This document shows, in pieces, positions 22,901 to 36,422 of a DNA stretch of 64,000 nt (positions within the stretch are counted from its first letter, which is position 1; each line of letters opens with the position of its first letter). The notes under the pieces are model-generated. The model was not told where the DNA came from. It was given only the letters and a program-made list of their open reading frames with translations, and searched no databases. Source of the DNA: Mansonella perstans (lineage: Eukaryota; Nematoda; Chromadorea; Rhabditida; Onchocercidae); the NCBI GenBank assembly GCA_037074765.1, contig JBAMDO010000022.1, forward strand, positions 1 to 64,000, given 5' to 3'. The position numbers and the translations under genes were made by a program.

Positions 22901-25900
22901 CGTTAGCAACATTTAGGTATTGATTAGCTTATATAGCCAGATATGTTAAAGTTTTCAATTAATTCTTACTTCCACTTCCACATAATCACATTCCTTATCT
23001 TTCAGGAACATATATGAGAAATCAATCGGATGAAGTCCAATTCCTAAATGAATCCCTCTTTTCATCATTCAATTGATGATATGATACTAAAAGATAAAAA
23101 AAATTTATTATTTTTCAAGAAAATCGATCAGATAAATTTCATCACTTCCTAAATGGATTTTTCAATCATCATTTGCGATATGAAAGTAAGTGATATGAAT
23201 ATTATACCTGGATATGAATGAAAAAGTGATCCATTTTTAGGATTTTTGTAACTAATTTCATTCATTGTATTATAGTCAAGATAGTGCAATAAGCAAACGT
23301 CATTAGAAGTTGTTCTCACGTAATATTGATTAAACAGATACTGTAGTCTATCGTTATAAAAGCATTTTGGACGTGTAGTGTTACCAGTGCTGTTATCATT
23401 GACTAATTTCACAAATACATCAGGCTAAATGAAATTGCATTATCGTCAGGAAATAAATCTTTAAAATCAATTATAACATGAAATTATGGAAGTTTAGATT
23501 TAACTAAATAATCAATGCATTTAATGAATAATAATTGCATATGAATTTTTTTTTCCCTATTCTCAGCCAAGATAATTTTGACAAAAATAGAATTTTTTTC
23601 CTACATCTCATACTTCCCTTCCTCCCTCTCTCTCTCCCTCTCTCTCTCTTTCATCATCTATAACAATTAAAATTTTAAAGCGTTTGAAAAAAACTTTAAA
23701 TTTAAAAATGAGAATTGTAAATTTGTTAAAATGATTGAACGAAGGAAAAACTAGCATTATAATTGCACATGTGTTGATGATCGCAACAGCATAATATATC
23801 GCTCTGCACTATTCCAAAACTATCAAAAGGACAATAATACCTCTGATCTGTAAAAGTAGAATTAGTTTTTGTTTTTATATTTATATTTTCTTAATAATAA
23901 TTAAATTTGGTATAAAATTTGCGTGAGATAATGAAATTTGATAGAAAATTTGCGTGAGATTATAGAGTTTGAAGTAAAGCCTTCATTTACATTATTGAAA
24001 ATGTTAGTTTCAACTTTAACATCTATTTTATTGGCTCTTCTTCACAGATAATCTTTATTTAATCAATCGAATTAGCCAAATTGGAATGATTTCAGCGGAT
24101 CAGGCCATAACTGTATTGAATTGTACGATAATTTAAATAGTTTTACGATTGAGTACAACATCACCTGCCGACTAGCCTTATCAGGTATTTTGCGAAAAAA
24201 TACTTTCGCAAATTTTTCTATTCATAACTAAAGTTTGCGCTGTAATTAATTAAGATGATTTTCACCACAATTACTACGATTAATTATTAATTATTTTAAT
24301 TTTGAACTGAGTTTTTGATATTTGCAGATTTGCTTATTTTGTGTTTTGCACTTTTCAAATTTTAAAACAAGAGAAATTTAGCAATTTAAAAATTGTTGAT
24401 TACATTCTGCTGAAGAACAATATGTTCGTATTATTTGCCGAAGACGGATATCCAAAATCGCCCCCTCCATACATAATTTTTCATCAGCGGTAAATTTAAC
24501 AACATTATTCACACCTATGCGCATAGAGCAATACTACAAACAATAATTAGAGCAAAATATATGATTTAATTAATTAATCAGTTGTTTCATTGCTTTCGCA
24601 TAGTAAAATAACAACTATTTATTTTACCTTTATCTGTTCAGGTAGAATTTCAATAATAGCATTAAAATTTTTTTTCGTCGGAAAACATTCGAAAAATTTT
24701 GTTTTACAAAAAAATATTAGAATGAATAAAATTAAACCTAACAGAACTAATTCTAAACTAACAAACTTTATTTAGCCTATTAATCTTATTAATATACTAT
24801 TAAGCTATACAATGGAATGTAATTAGTTACTCCTTTTCTTGCTATCGCTTCCATCATTTCTTTTAGAGATACGGTAAAAGTCAAAGTGCTCTTTTCCTGT
24901 TCGACTCTGCAATTTTAATATAACCATTTTATATCTATTGTATTTTTGACTTAATGATTATTATTAATCAACACATTTCAATCAATGAATTATCAATAAT
25001 TTAAAGTGAAAAGTAAAAAAAAACAAGAAACATTTTCAACTCGTTTGATTTTATTTTATTTTCTAACAACTGAAATATTTATTTACTTTCTTACATTATT
25101 TTAATGAATAATAATCATAAATTAATTACTTTCATCATTTTACAAAGTGTTGAACCATTCTAAGTAATGTAAATTTCTTTTTTGCGTCAAAGATAAAACT
25201 TAATGAAAATACAACCTGTCCTGTGCAATTTTCATTTGATTGTTGTTTGCACAAAATAAGGTTTCTTCTACTTCTTTACTTTTTCTTAGCAATATTGCCG
25301 CTTCGTCTGCAAAATTATTTTATAAATAATAATCTACAAATAATGTTGATAATCAAAATTTAATTAATGAGAAAATCTTGATGCTACGTAACTAATTTCA
25401 TAATCACATGCTAATTTCCTTTTTTCATGCAACTTTTCATTAAGAAGTTTTTTTTGAAACAAAATTCGATGGAGGTTATTTGCAACTTTTATGTACATCG
25501 TTGTGCAAAATGAATGATTTATCAGTGAATGAATAAGATAATAAGATTATTGAGCATTATCAGTTTTGTTTAAAACTACCTAAACGCAAAAAATGCAGAA
25601 GAAAAGCATCTTTATTATTAGCAGGATATTGAAATTAATAATTTGGAAAAGAAGGAAAGGTTTGTTAACACATACTCTGACAACCCGCTAAATTAATACG
25701 GTAGCAACAACAGAAATATTCGAAACCGGTTTGGGATAAGCGAAATGAACATGATTCTTCGGCCTAAGAAATTTCAATTTTAATCAACTAAATGCAAAAT
25801 TGAAATAGTATAATAAATGATGTAACTTTTCATTTACCAAGTAAGGTATGTTAAGAAAAAATTTGTTTTTAAATTTATTGAAAAATTTTTTTGCAATTGC

Positions 25901-28110
25901 AAAATTGATTGAAATCAATGTGAAATTAATTAATGCGAAATTGATTTACTTGTTATTTAATGGAGACAGAAACTGGGCAAATTTCTTCAAATATTATTTA
26001 TTTTTTTCTTTTAAGATTTTCCTGCTTAAACGCTTGAAATAAATAATGAAATTGTGGAAAAATTTAATATCTGGAATGATTGAAATTGCACTATTTAATT
26101 TTTTTTCTAAATTTCAGTATTTTTGTCAATTGTCTCAAATGCAAAGCGCACAAATAACTTTTGTTCAACTAGAAAAAAAAGATTGAAATAATATTTTCGG
26201 ATGAAATTAATGTTAGATTAACCGTAGTTTTAAAACCATGATTCATCGCGCATTGTACATCCAAATACTCGGCTACAGTTGCATTATATAGTCCCATTTC
26301 TAGTGAATTTTCAAAGACGTCCATAAATGGATATATGTGACCAGCATATGGATTGACAAATTTTTGCTTTCCATATGTATAGCATACATTTATGTTTCCA
26401 ATTACAGGTATCTATATGAATATGATATATGTTATAGTTTTTTTATGAGTGGACTAGTTCTCCAATTAAGAAGCTGTATGATATTAATCTTAAAATTTTC
26501 AATGCAATTTAGTATCTATAAAATTAAAAAAAATAAATAAAGTTTTAAAAACAAATGAAAAAGCAAAGTTTAAAAAGTATTTTAAAGAATTACTTACTTC
26601 ACGATAATTTTGATTTATGCAAAGTCTCGGTGAAAATAAAAGCACGTTGCGTGTTGTCATTTTAAAACTATAATCTTTTTTCGTCGCATGCATGATTCCA
26701 TAACGATGAGTGAGATATAGTGACTTTAAATGAACGCGCATTACTGTTGCATCAGTAGTTGGGCATTTTTCACAACAAATTATGAATAAATCAATGAATT
26801 TTGTCTTATCCGGCTGTAATTCGGAAGACTTTTTTAGTTGCTGAGTTTCATTAAAAAATTATTGACAGATAATTAATCAATTAAGTATGCAACAAAAAAA
26901 ATTACTATTTTAAAAATTTAGAAACAAAAAGAACCATTTCTCAATCATTAAAATAAGTAAACATTTAATAAATTTTTTTTTCTAATGATCGTTTTTGAGC
27001 AGTAAATTAATAAGTTATTAATAAATTGATATGAATAATTTTAATTTACTAACCATTGTCGGAATAACCACTGCCTGATGTAGTTCATCAAAAAGTTCAT
27101 CATCCTTGCATAAGTGAATTGCAGCTGTGTCAAGATACTCAGTAACGTCAGGATCTTCTTGTGGATCATTGAAATACAAACGATCATCAAATCCATCCGT
27201 AAATCTTATACCATAAATGCACATCTGTGGAAATTTTCTAAACAACAAGTTTGAAATTGGCATTGAAGTGAATAAATTATCAGTTAACGAATCGCTTGTC
27301 AGCAAAAATGCAAGAATATAAAACGTTTTACATTACTTCTTGTATATTCCGCCATTCGGTTTAGTACATGTAATTTCACGTTTATTCTTCTGTTGATATG
27401 TTCTTTCATTCTAAAAAATTTTTTGCAACAAAAAAAAACAAAAAAAAAAAAAAAAATATAAATATGTAATGTCGTCAAATTAATGAAAACATTTGCTGTA
27501 TTTCAAACAAGAAATTAAATTTTGATTTCTTATGCAATAACAGTAACAATCGAAATAACTTTCGGATCATTGTTTTTACATCAGCATAATTTCATTCAAA
27601 TAATTTAAAATCATGAAATGAAAAATTAGCTTCTAATATTTCAGTATTTAAATCACAAAGCAGTGCAATTGCAATTTATTCATATACAGCAGTGGGCCTG
27701 ATAGCTAACGATAAATAATTCGATTAGTGCTTAAAATTTGAAAGTTTAGAGATTCAGTTGAAATTTTAAAATTTTGATTGAGCATTTTAGGCTTCAGAAT
27801 AAAAAAATTTGATTTTAAATGTTGAAATTTTCTTTCTTTTCGGAAATACACTCATTGAAGCTATTTTAAAACTCAAACAAATCTTTGCAATTTTTTTTAA
27901 AATTTTCACAATTTCGAGATGGAAAAAAAAAATTCTGATCACAAATTGCAATTTATAATTTCACTTTTAGAGTGAATGCAAATTGAAAATATTTTTGATA
28001 GCAAAAAGGCTTTTATTGAATAAAAAATTTTGTTGAACAAAGACAGAAAGCCTAACATTTAAGTTTAGAACAAGCAACAAGAATGCCGGAGAAAATAATA
28101 CCCGCCACAT
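19993..28110 (-). CDS. Secreted cysteine-rich six-module protein, unrecognised family (19 exons)
   Basis: Exons (minus): 28110-28057, 27410-27337, 27237-27054, 26813-26598, 26411-26223, 25763-25676, 25306-25216, 24906-24831, 24533-24404, 23847-23741, 23424-23208, 23043-22970, 22775-22614, 22362-22236, 22087-22012, 21637-21535, 21096-21009, 20703-20614, 20204-19993. All phases match, giving 785 residues. The first exon encodes a signal peptide (MWRVLFSPAFLLLVLNLN). The rest shows six related modules spaced 113-141 residues apart. Each starts with a Cys in a hydrophobic/aromatic setting (CIYGIRF, CYTYGKQ, CFYNDRL) and ends with a double or triple Cys motif: FIICCEKC (about 115-121), FCCCYR (256), LCCCDH (386), VCSC (527), ACFC (640), ICCCKN (755), usually with one more Cys 5-8 residues on. 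No C-terminal membrane segment, so secretion is inferred. I recognise no named family; a nematode-specific extracellular repeat is likely. Least certain: exon 1, and the donors at 24404, 23741, 22614 and 20614. Confidence 0.72.
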
Positions 28111-28379
28111 GGAATTCGATGGATTCAAGCAAACCGTTCAGTGGTCAGCTTCAATGAAACAGTGACTAAATGAACTTTTACAAAATGTTTGAAACTTTTA
28201 TTGCTGATAAATTTCATCAATAAAATTGAATATTAGATTAAATGATTGCAATTTAGTAAGCGACAAAATTTTGAAGTTTGAAAATCTACATTTTGCTGAT
28301 AAACGTTAAGTTATTAGCATATTTCTCTAGCTGGATACAGTTATAATTGGTTTGATGCTGGAAGACGAGAAATTTTAAA

Positions 28380-29190
28380 AGAAAATATTTCGAACAACGT
28401 ATTCAAGCAATAATTTGAAATATGAAAAGCGAATTCAAATGATTTTGATTTTATCTGAAATTAAAAAACGAACTCGAATAATTCTGAACCGAATTAAAAA
28501 ATGGTTTGAATATTTCGAATCTAAAATGAAAAATTGAATTCGACTATGAATTGAATGAAAAAATGAATTCGATTAACTTTAATATTAAATCAATAATGAA
28601 CTCGAATGACTCTGATCGAAAACAAAAAATGAATTCGAATAACTCAACTCGAATGAAATGTGAATTAGAATATTTCTAATCTGAAATGAAAATTAAATTC
28701 AACTATACTGAAATGAAGATGCACCTAAATAACTTTAATCTGAAGTTAAAAAATGAATTCGAATCAGGAATAAAAACGAATCCTTAATCAGGAATAAAAA
28801 CGAACTCCAATAACTAATCTGAAAAAAAAAAACGAATTCGACTAACTTAATCTAAAATAAAAAATGAATTCCGATAACTGTTTTCAATTAAGAAATAAAC
28901 TCGAATAATCCTAAATTGAAACTGAAAATGATTTAAAACATTTTAAATCTGAGATGAAAAGTGAATTCAACTGTAGTTTGGAATGAAGGATGAACTCAAA
29001 TAACCCTAATCTGAAATTAAAAAATGAACTCGAATAACTTTGGGCCGAATTGAAAAATGAACTGGAATATTTCGAATCAAAAATGAAAAATTGAATTCGA
29101 CTATGAATTGAATGAAAAAATGAATTCGATTAATTCCAATATTCGAATTGAAAATGATTTAAAATATTTCTAATCTGAAATGAAAAAATG
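28380..29190. repeat. Long degenerate minisatellite rich in GAATTC
   Basis: About 800 bases of a unit of 35-50 bases containing AATGAATTCGAATAACT and TAATCTGAAATGAAAAA. A longer block (28499-28580) recurs almost intact at 29043-29125, showing higher-order duplication. It lies about 270 bases upstream of the start codon of the cysteine-rich gene. Confidence 0.85.
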
Positions 29191-30066
29191 AATTCAAAAA
29201 GCTTTGCGATAAATTCTAAACACTTCTGGCTGTTTTCGTAATTTCTTCCCTTTTTTCTCTCCGAATTTATCGTTATTCGGCGAATTTCTTTTCCTTCTTT
29301 CCAATCTTCCCAATTTTCACTTTTCCTTTGCTTCATTATCAGCAAGGTTCATTTCTTCAGGTCATGTCACTCTTGTTATGCCTTAATTTAATGTACTTCC
29401 GAATAGTTATTCCTAGTTTTTCTCTATTTCTTACTTTTTTGATATCAAAAAAACTATGATAATCATTGGTTTTTTGATATTAAATCAGATTTCTCTCGTG
29501 GAATAATTGAAAAAAAGTAAAAAGCATTAATAAAGACTTGAACAAGCAATCAAAATACAGGAATTAATAACTAATAAACAAGAAATATGAAATGCTTAGT
29601 AAAAAATTGATATTTAACGTTAATTCAAGAATTTCAAAAAAAAAAATTGAATCTAATTCGAATTTTCAAAAATTTAAATTAATTATTTATTTGCAAATAT
29701 TTTTTTCTTTTTCGTCTATTTGATTGAAATTGAAAACTTTAAATTTTTGTCATTTGTCTTTTGATGTTCAATAGAAAAAGTAAATTTGTACTATTCTTTT
29801 CTTTTTAATTAATTATTGCCACTTTCAATTCATTTCAAATTTTGCTTCATTTATTTCATCGTTACACTTTCTTACTTTTAGGTTTTGTTTATTTATTTTT
29901 TTCTTCAACTTCTTCTATTTTTATTTGTATCGTCACGCAAAGAAAAAAATATTGTTTGCAACATAGTAACTTACGTTACGTTTCGTGTGTAGCTTTGACG
30001 TATTTTTTCGCATATTTCAGTTAAATTCTTTCTCGTTTTTTCCTTCACAATAACGTAATTATGAAT

Positions 30067-30155
30067 GGCATTTCTTGGCTGATAAACTGAGCATCTTGAC
30101 CCTTAAAGATTTGGCATTTCTTGGCTGATGAGCTGAGCATCTTGGTTCTTGAGGA
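30067..30155. repeat. Direct duplication, about 46 bp x 2
   Basis: GGCATTTCTTGGCTGATAAA and CTGAGCATCTTG appear at 30067-30099, and again as GGCATTTCTTGGCTGATGAG and CTGAGCATCTTG at 30113-30144. Confidence 0.8.
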
Positions 30156-31959
30156 AAATTAAAAAGATTAAATGATAACAACTGATAGAGAAGTATTGAT
30201 AAATTAAAGGGGGATGTGCAACGTGGTTATCACAATTTTTTTTGTTACAATTTTTGACAAACTAATTTATTATTTAAATTTAATATTTAAATTCGAAATT
30301 TTCACCGATATGAATAAGAGAGAAGAAAAAAAATTTATTTCGTTCAATCTTTTACTGATTGTTTCGAGGGATATTTGTAACATAAAATCAACAAATCATT
30401 CTATAAAACTGTTTGAAACAATTTTGGACTATTTATTGAGAAGAAAAAAACTAATTTGAAATTATAGTGAGAATTTAATTTGTTGCAAAAATATTTATCA
30501 TTTCATTCATTTAACACAAACATATCATATTATTAATTCGTTTGGGAATAATGCTTACTTTTTTGTTCACTTTTCATTCAAACATCTTCACTTTTTTTTC
30601 TAATTTTCTTTTAAGAATTGGTATTTGAAATGAAAGTTTTGATTTTAAATTTTTTCCTGAAATAAAAAAAGAACTGTTTCATCTATAGAATGATCATTCA
30701 TGATGCAGTAACTGATATGAAATGCTTTTTATCGAATCCATTACTTGTCGCATTTGTCAAATAGGAAATTCAGATGAAACGAAGAACTGAATGGAACCGT
30801 TAATGTTTCTAACCGTAATTGCTAACTGGTTTTTATTGAATCAATGATATATACCATTGCAAATACAATTTTTAATGAAAAGGTCGATCTTATTTTTTTC
30901 ACTAATTTAAGTTCAATATGAGTCAAATGATAAATTGAATCTTTTCTTGTCTTCTAATATGGCTGCTCGAAGTTGGTAATAGGCCAAGCGGCTAAAGTTG
31001 AATTTTCTGTTGCATGTAGATTGGCAGTGAAATTATTTATCTAATAAAAATGTCGTAAAAATATTTCATTTATTTATGAAGAATGACGTGAAATTCTTTG
31101 TAAAGATTTAATGTGAAATTATTTATTAAGAGAGGAAGTTAATACCTCAGAAATATGCAACGGCGTACGATAATTGATAGAGCATTTCACATCACTCTTA
31201 AAATAAACAATTTCATGGCATCATTTGATAAACAAATAATTTCACGTCATCCTTTTGCAAATAGTTTCACGTTCTCTTTTAAAAATAAATAATTTCAGTT
31301 CCCTCTTTCATACGGCAACTAAATTCTCAAATTTAATCGCAAAAATAACTCAAAATAATTTCACTCAATTCTTTTTTGAAATTTTTTCAGTTAAAAAAAT
31401 TGGTTCAAATTTTGTTTAACAAATGACGTTTCTTTTTTCTATATTTTATTTGTCATATTTGTTACAAAGTAAAAAAGTACAAGTGATTGATTTTTAATAT
31501 AACAATATATTTTTTACTTGAAATTTCAAAAATAAGACAATTGTTTTATTTCGTTGAATATTTTGTGAAGAAAAAAAATGATTTAATTAGTATAATTAGA
31601 ACTTTTAAAAGGTAACATTTGACAAGATCATTGGTCTTCAGTTTTCATGCCAATCACTATATGACTCAACAGCAAACAAATGTTTTCAAAAACATTTTCT
31701 TATCATTTTCAGCATTCTTTTATTGCTCTTTTATTATTTTTATCATAATTGCCGTCACTGCTGCTTATCATCTGACTTGCTCCTATCATAACACTTATCA
31801 GTCATCACTATCATTGTTGCGCAACTTTTTCATTTGAAAAAATTTCAAACCTAAAATTTGATGTTTTATGGTATTAAACTAATTTTTTTGTCCTAATAAA
31901 TCCATGTCGAAAAAATTTTGCTTGTGAAATTTGCAACAATAAATTATTTAGAAATATTT

Positions 31960-32795
31960 TGAAACTGGTAAAAGATCAGAAAAGGAGAGAAGTTAAACTT
32001 TTTATCTCAAATTGAAGAACATTTCAACATTCTAAATTTGACCCTTGAACTCTTCTATTTTAGACTAGCCAGGCTCAAATTGTTCATTTTACATTAAAGA
32101 AATTGAACTTTGTCGGTTAACTTTTGTATCTTGCATTTAAAAAAAAGTATGACTTCACCAGATTTTGAATAAAATAGGTTTACTTGTTCATTTTTAAGTT
32201 CAATTATTACTTTTTTCCAGTGTATTTAAATTTGAACTCAGCACTTGCTAATTAGTTCTCATCCAATTGCTAAAATGCGGCATTAGCAATGCTATTAACA
32301 AATCTTTTCAATGTTGAACATTTGTTGTAATGTAAGCGTAAATGTCAAATGACAAAATGAATAAATGATTTTTTTTTTAGTTTTAGTAAATTATTTTAAT
32401 AATTAATTTCAGTAAAGCTTTCGTATTATTCGTTTCCATCCCACAATTTAAATAACATTTCCACTTTTTTCCAATTTTCTTTCTTCAACATACTTCAAAG
32501 CAAACTTTTTTATCGCTCCTTAATTATTACTTAAGATTAATTGAAAAGCATTGCATCAGTGAAAAGAGAGCGAATTTCACTTTCAATCCAGTTCAATTTT
32601 TCAACTGAACCAAAAATTAAAAGCCTTTTCCAAAAACAAAGAAAAATAAAAGTGAGACAATAAATTTCGATAAATTGTTTGGAAATTCTTTGAACTGCTA
32701 AAAGATCAGGAAAGGACAGAAGTTAACTTTTCATCTTAAATTGAACAGTTAGCATTTCAACGTCTGAAATCTCACCTTTGAACTCTTATCAGGAA
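31960..32795. repeat. Dispersed direct repeat, about 100 bp, copies 730 bp apart
   Basis: Copy one (about 31960-32055) contains GTAAAAGATCAGAAAAGGAG, AGAAGTTAAAC and CCCTTGAACTCTT. Copy two (about 32690-32790) contains CTAAAAGATCAGGAAAGGAC, AGAAGTTAAC and ACCTTTGAACTCTT. The sequence between them is not related. Confidence 0.7.
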
Positions 32796-33876
32796 ATAAT
32801 TGATAGTATGTTTTTCACTTTCCAAAAGAGAAAATCAAAGAAAAAAGATCTTTTGTTATAAAATTGTTCAAATTTTTTGAAAATCTATTGGTCATCATTT
32901 CATTTTTTGAAATTTTGAATTTTGAAGAATTGCTCTATTCAAAAAAAAAATAAATTTATTTTTAATCTGAATGAATAAATTTCCAAATTTTTTTAAGCTT
33001 TATACTCCCGTAAATTATTAGCAGGAAGAACTATGAATGTTGGCATCATTTTTTTTTTTGGTTTTCAATATATTTAAACTTTTTTCAAAGCTATGATAAT
33101 TAAATTAACGTTTTAAAGAACGGAAGAGTTGGAAGGCGGAATGATTGATGGGCAATTTCCGATCACACACTTTTAACTTTTAGGATATTTTAGAACAGTA
33201 AATTTTGTGGAAGACTAAGGGAGATAGCAGGATAACAGACAGTAGTAACCAGTAAGTATTCCGGGGATGATGAATGCTCTGTGGAAAATGACAGGAGAAA
33301 AAGCAACGACACTTTTTCAAGTTCATAAGCGGAAATGAAAATCGGAAATATAAAAAAAAAAAAAAACCATTACATGAGACAGTTATCAAATTTAATTGAA
33401 AGGAAAAATAAAATGAAAAAAAAATTAATTTTCTATTAAAAATTAAAAATCAAATTGATAAAACTTTGTGCAAGAAAAGATTGATGAGGAATGATAAGGT
33501 ATTATTTACTATAGTAATTAATATTTATTATGGTAATTAGAATTTAGTGCTATAAAAATTCATTGCAGTAATTAAAATTTTTTGCAATAATTAAAATTCC
33601 AGACAAATTAAAAATCAAAAAAAAAAGTGATTTTCAGTTGGTTTGAAAAGAGAGAGAGAGAGAGAGAGCTTGATATTCGACAAAATCAATACACATATTT
33701 TAAGGATAAATGATAAATGACAGGGTAGAACATCGATCAATTGATAAATTAATATAATTTATTTCATTGATTGATGAAAATTTAAATTATTAGCAAATTC
33801 TATTAATCAGAACAGTCAGAGTAGTACACTTCACTGCATGTATTAATTTAAACTATTTAGAAGGATAATTTGTGAT

Positions 33877-34025
33877 AGAATTTATTTTTGGCGAATATTT
33901 TTAAAAGAATTTATTTTGGGCAAATATTTTTTGGAAAAATTTATTTTGGGCGAATATTTTTCAAAGGAATTTATTTGGGCTAATATTTTTTAAAGGAATT
34001 TATTTTGGGCAAATATTTTTTGATT
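33877..34025. repeat. Minisatellite, 30-31 bp x 5
   Basis: The unit is close to AAAGGAATTTATTTTGGGC followed by AAATATTTTT. Copies differ by one to three bases. Confidence 0.9.
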
Positions 34026-36252
34026 AAGAATTTTTTTTTTCAAATAAGGGGAAAAAAATTAGAAAGATGCTTAATGCAATAAATTTTTTTACCCAAAAAA
34101 GATGAATTTCAATAATTTTCCACTTCATTTTACATGATTGTTGCAGTAAATAAAATTTCCAAAAGAAAGCTTATTAGAAAGGAATGAAGTTCATTTCCTT
34201 TTCGTTCACAAAATCAATCATAAAATTTTTTCAAATTTAATTTCAAACTTGACTGCGAAAAAAAATTCAGAAAAAAAAGAACGAAAGAAAATTTTAAAAA
34301 TTTAATTTACAAATCGATGAGAATGAAGTGTGCTTTTTGATGATTCTTAAAGGAAGAGAAGAAAAGAACAAAAAAAAATTAAAAGAGAAATGAAGAAGCA
34401 TAATTAGTTTTGTTTTTTTTTGTTTTTAGTAAAATTGCTTTTGAATTTAGTTATTTTGAATTTAATTATTTTTGAATTTAGCAAGATATACAATTTAGTT
34501 GAGAAGTGATAATGATGAAGGCAAAAAAGCAAAGACATTTAAGCTAATTATTTTCTTTATTTTTTTAAAATTATTGCTTGCTATTCTATAATACTATAAA
34601 GAGCCAAGTTAAAGACAAGTTTACTTTTTTACATTCATTTTTACTTTATTAGTCTTTGGGCTCTTTTTTCCAGAATCCAAAAACTTTATATTTCTATTAA
34701 ATACATTTCAAATCAGCTGTCATTTCTGTTACTGTTTTTTTTTCTTTTTGGCTATCTCATTAACTTATTATTGATACCGCTAACTCTTCGTCTCTTTCTT
34801 TCTTTCTCTCTTTCTCTCTCTCTCTCTCTCTGTTTGTTTATCAACTATGTGAAGTCAATTTCAATCGATCAATTAATTATTGGTTGCCAGGGAGTTGATA
34901 AACTATTTTGATTAAAATTAGAGCAATGATTGAGCATTACATTTCATAAATATTTTTAGCCCGGTTTATTGTGAATTTCTGCTAGGCTCTAAGCATTCTT
35001 CATACCTTTTAAGTATTTTTTTTTATTATACATCTAAAATATATGATAATTAATCAATCATTTAAATAAATAATTATATTTACTTTTTCTTTAAAAAAAC
35101 TTAAAATATAATAATTAATTTAAATTCAAACAATTCGATTTTCCATTCCATTTTAAATTCTTTCAAATTTCAGGAACTGATTTTTTTTTTTTTCTTTCCT
35201 AACCAAATGTTCTCTTCAATGTTATCTATTTAAAATCAATCCATATTGTTTCATCATTGGTCAGTGTACTTTAAAAAGTGTCATAAAATTTCACTTTTTT
35301 AGGATTTCACTCTCTCTCTTTCCCTCTCTCTTTCTCTCTTTGCACTTCATATGTTGTTATTGCCATTTTTATTAAATATGAAATTATCAATGATGGTAGG
35401 CTAACTAGTAGCTTTTCGATTTTCGAATCCTTTCTCAAACTAATTGATTGCTTTCTTCTGTTCCATTTATTCAACATTTTAAGGGATCCATTCAAAAAAA
35501 AAAAAAAAAAAAAAAATTCGAAATTTTTTGCCAAATGGAATTTTATTTTGTTATCCTATCCCATTGCAATCTTAACAAGGTGAGTGCTACGAAAGAAAAA
35601 AAAAAACTAAAATTTAAAAATCTAAAAATGAGCATTTATCACATATCGATGAATGATTGACATAACATTGACATAATCAATCTCTATTTAGAATGATTAG
35701 AGACTTTGGATATTCGATAAAATAAAGTTTAATTTTAAATTTTTAAAAAAATTTTTAATTTTTTCTTTCCTATCTTTTTCGTTTTTTCAAACTACAAATA
35801 TTTGTAGAAAAATCTTAATCTCTTAGACAAATGAAAAAGCAATCAATAAAGCACTTATCATTTTTGACACAGATATTTCAAATTAAATTGTTCAAATTTT
35901 TTTGAATCCAAACTCATACGGATAAAAAAATTTTATAAATGTCTCATTCATTTTACAGCTTACGACAAATTTATTCGTTTGTTGTTGAGAAGAATGAAAT
36001 GAAAGTGACATGCAAACATATAAATATTGAATGAATGAATAAATTAACTAAAACTATGTCTATAAATATTTAGCTTTATCAAGTTAATCGCTAAAATAAT
36101 TATTTCAACTAAATTTTTTAAATTTTGGTATTTTACTTATTTTTTATCTTTAGTGTTTCTAACAAAAATAATTAAAGATATCTTTTAATTAAATTACTAC
36201 TACCATCGTTTGCAATTTCAAAATCAAATTTTATAAAAAAAAAAAATCATCA

Positions 36253-36422
36253 TATTAATTTTGAATGATTTCCATTTAATCACCATTGACAAGTGATCAA
36301 AGTTCAAAATACTTATTAATTTTGAATGATTCAATTAATCAAAGTTCAAAGTACTTGTTAATTTTGAATGATTCCTATTTAATCACTATTGATAAGTGAT
36401 CAATGTTCGAAAAACACTTATT
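36253..36422. repeat. Tandem repeat, about 60 bp x 3
   Basis: Three copies of TTAATTTTGAATGATT followed by TTTAATCACCATTGACAAG and TGATCAAAGTTC. The middle copy lacks about 20 internal bases. A 9-10 base array (TGACACTGA / TGACAGTGA) follows at 36610-36642. Confidence 0.85.

Noticed and set aside
24020..24240. Candidate exon reading IPDKASRQ in the minus strand
   Set aside because: No acceptor gives a phase consistent with its neighbours, and the direct joint from 24404 to 23847 works without it.
24378..24403. Stop codon TAA at 24380-24378 as the end of a first, shorter cysteine-rich gene
   Set aside because: A donor just before it (CAGAAT|GTAATC) joins in phase 1 to the exon at 23847, which carries the next CCC motif. 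One gene explains both sides, though a split gene is not excluded.
31619..31837. 72-codon frame with a hydrophobic middle
   Set aside because: It depends on a non-ATG start, has no splice signals or recognisable motif, and is typical of chance frames in AT-rich DNA.
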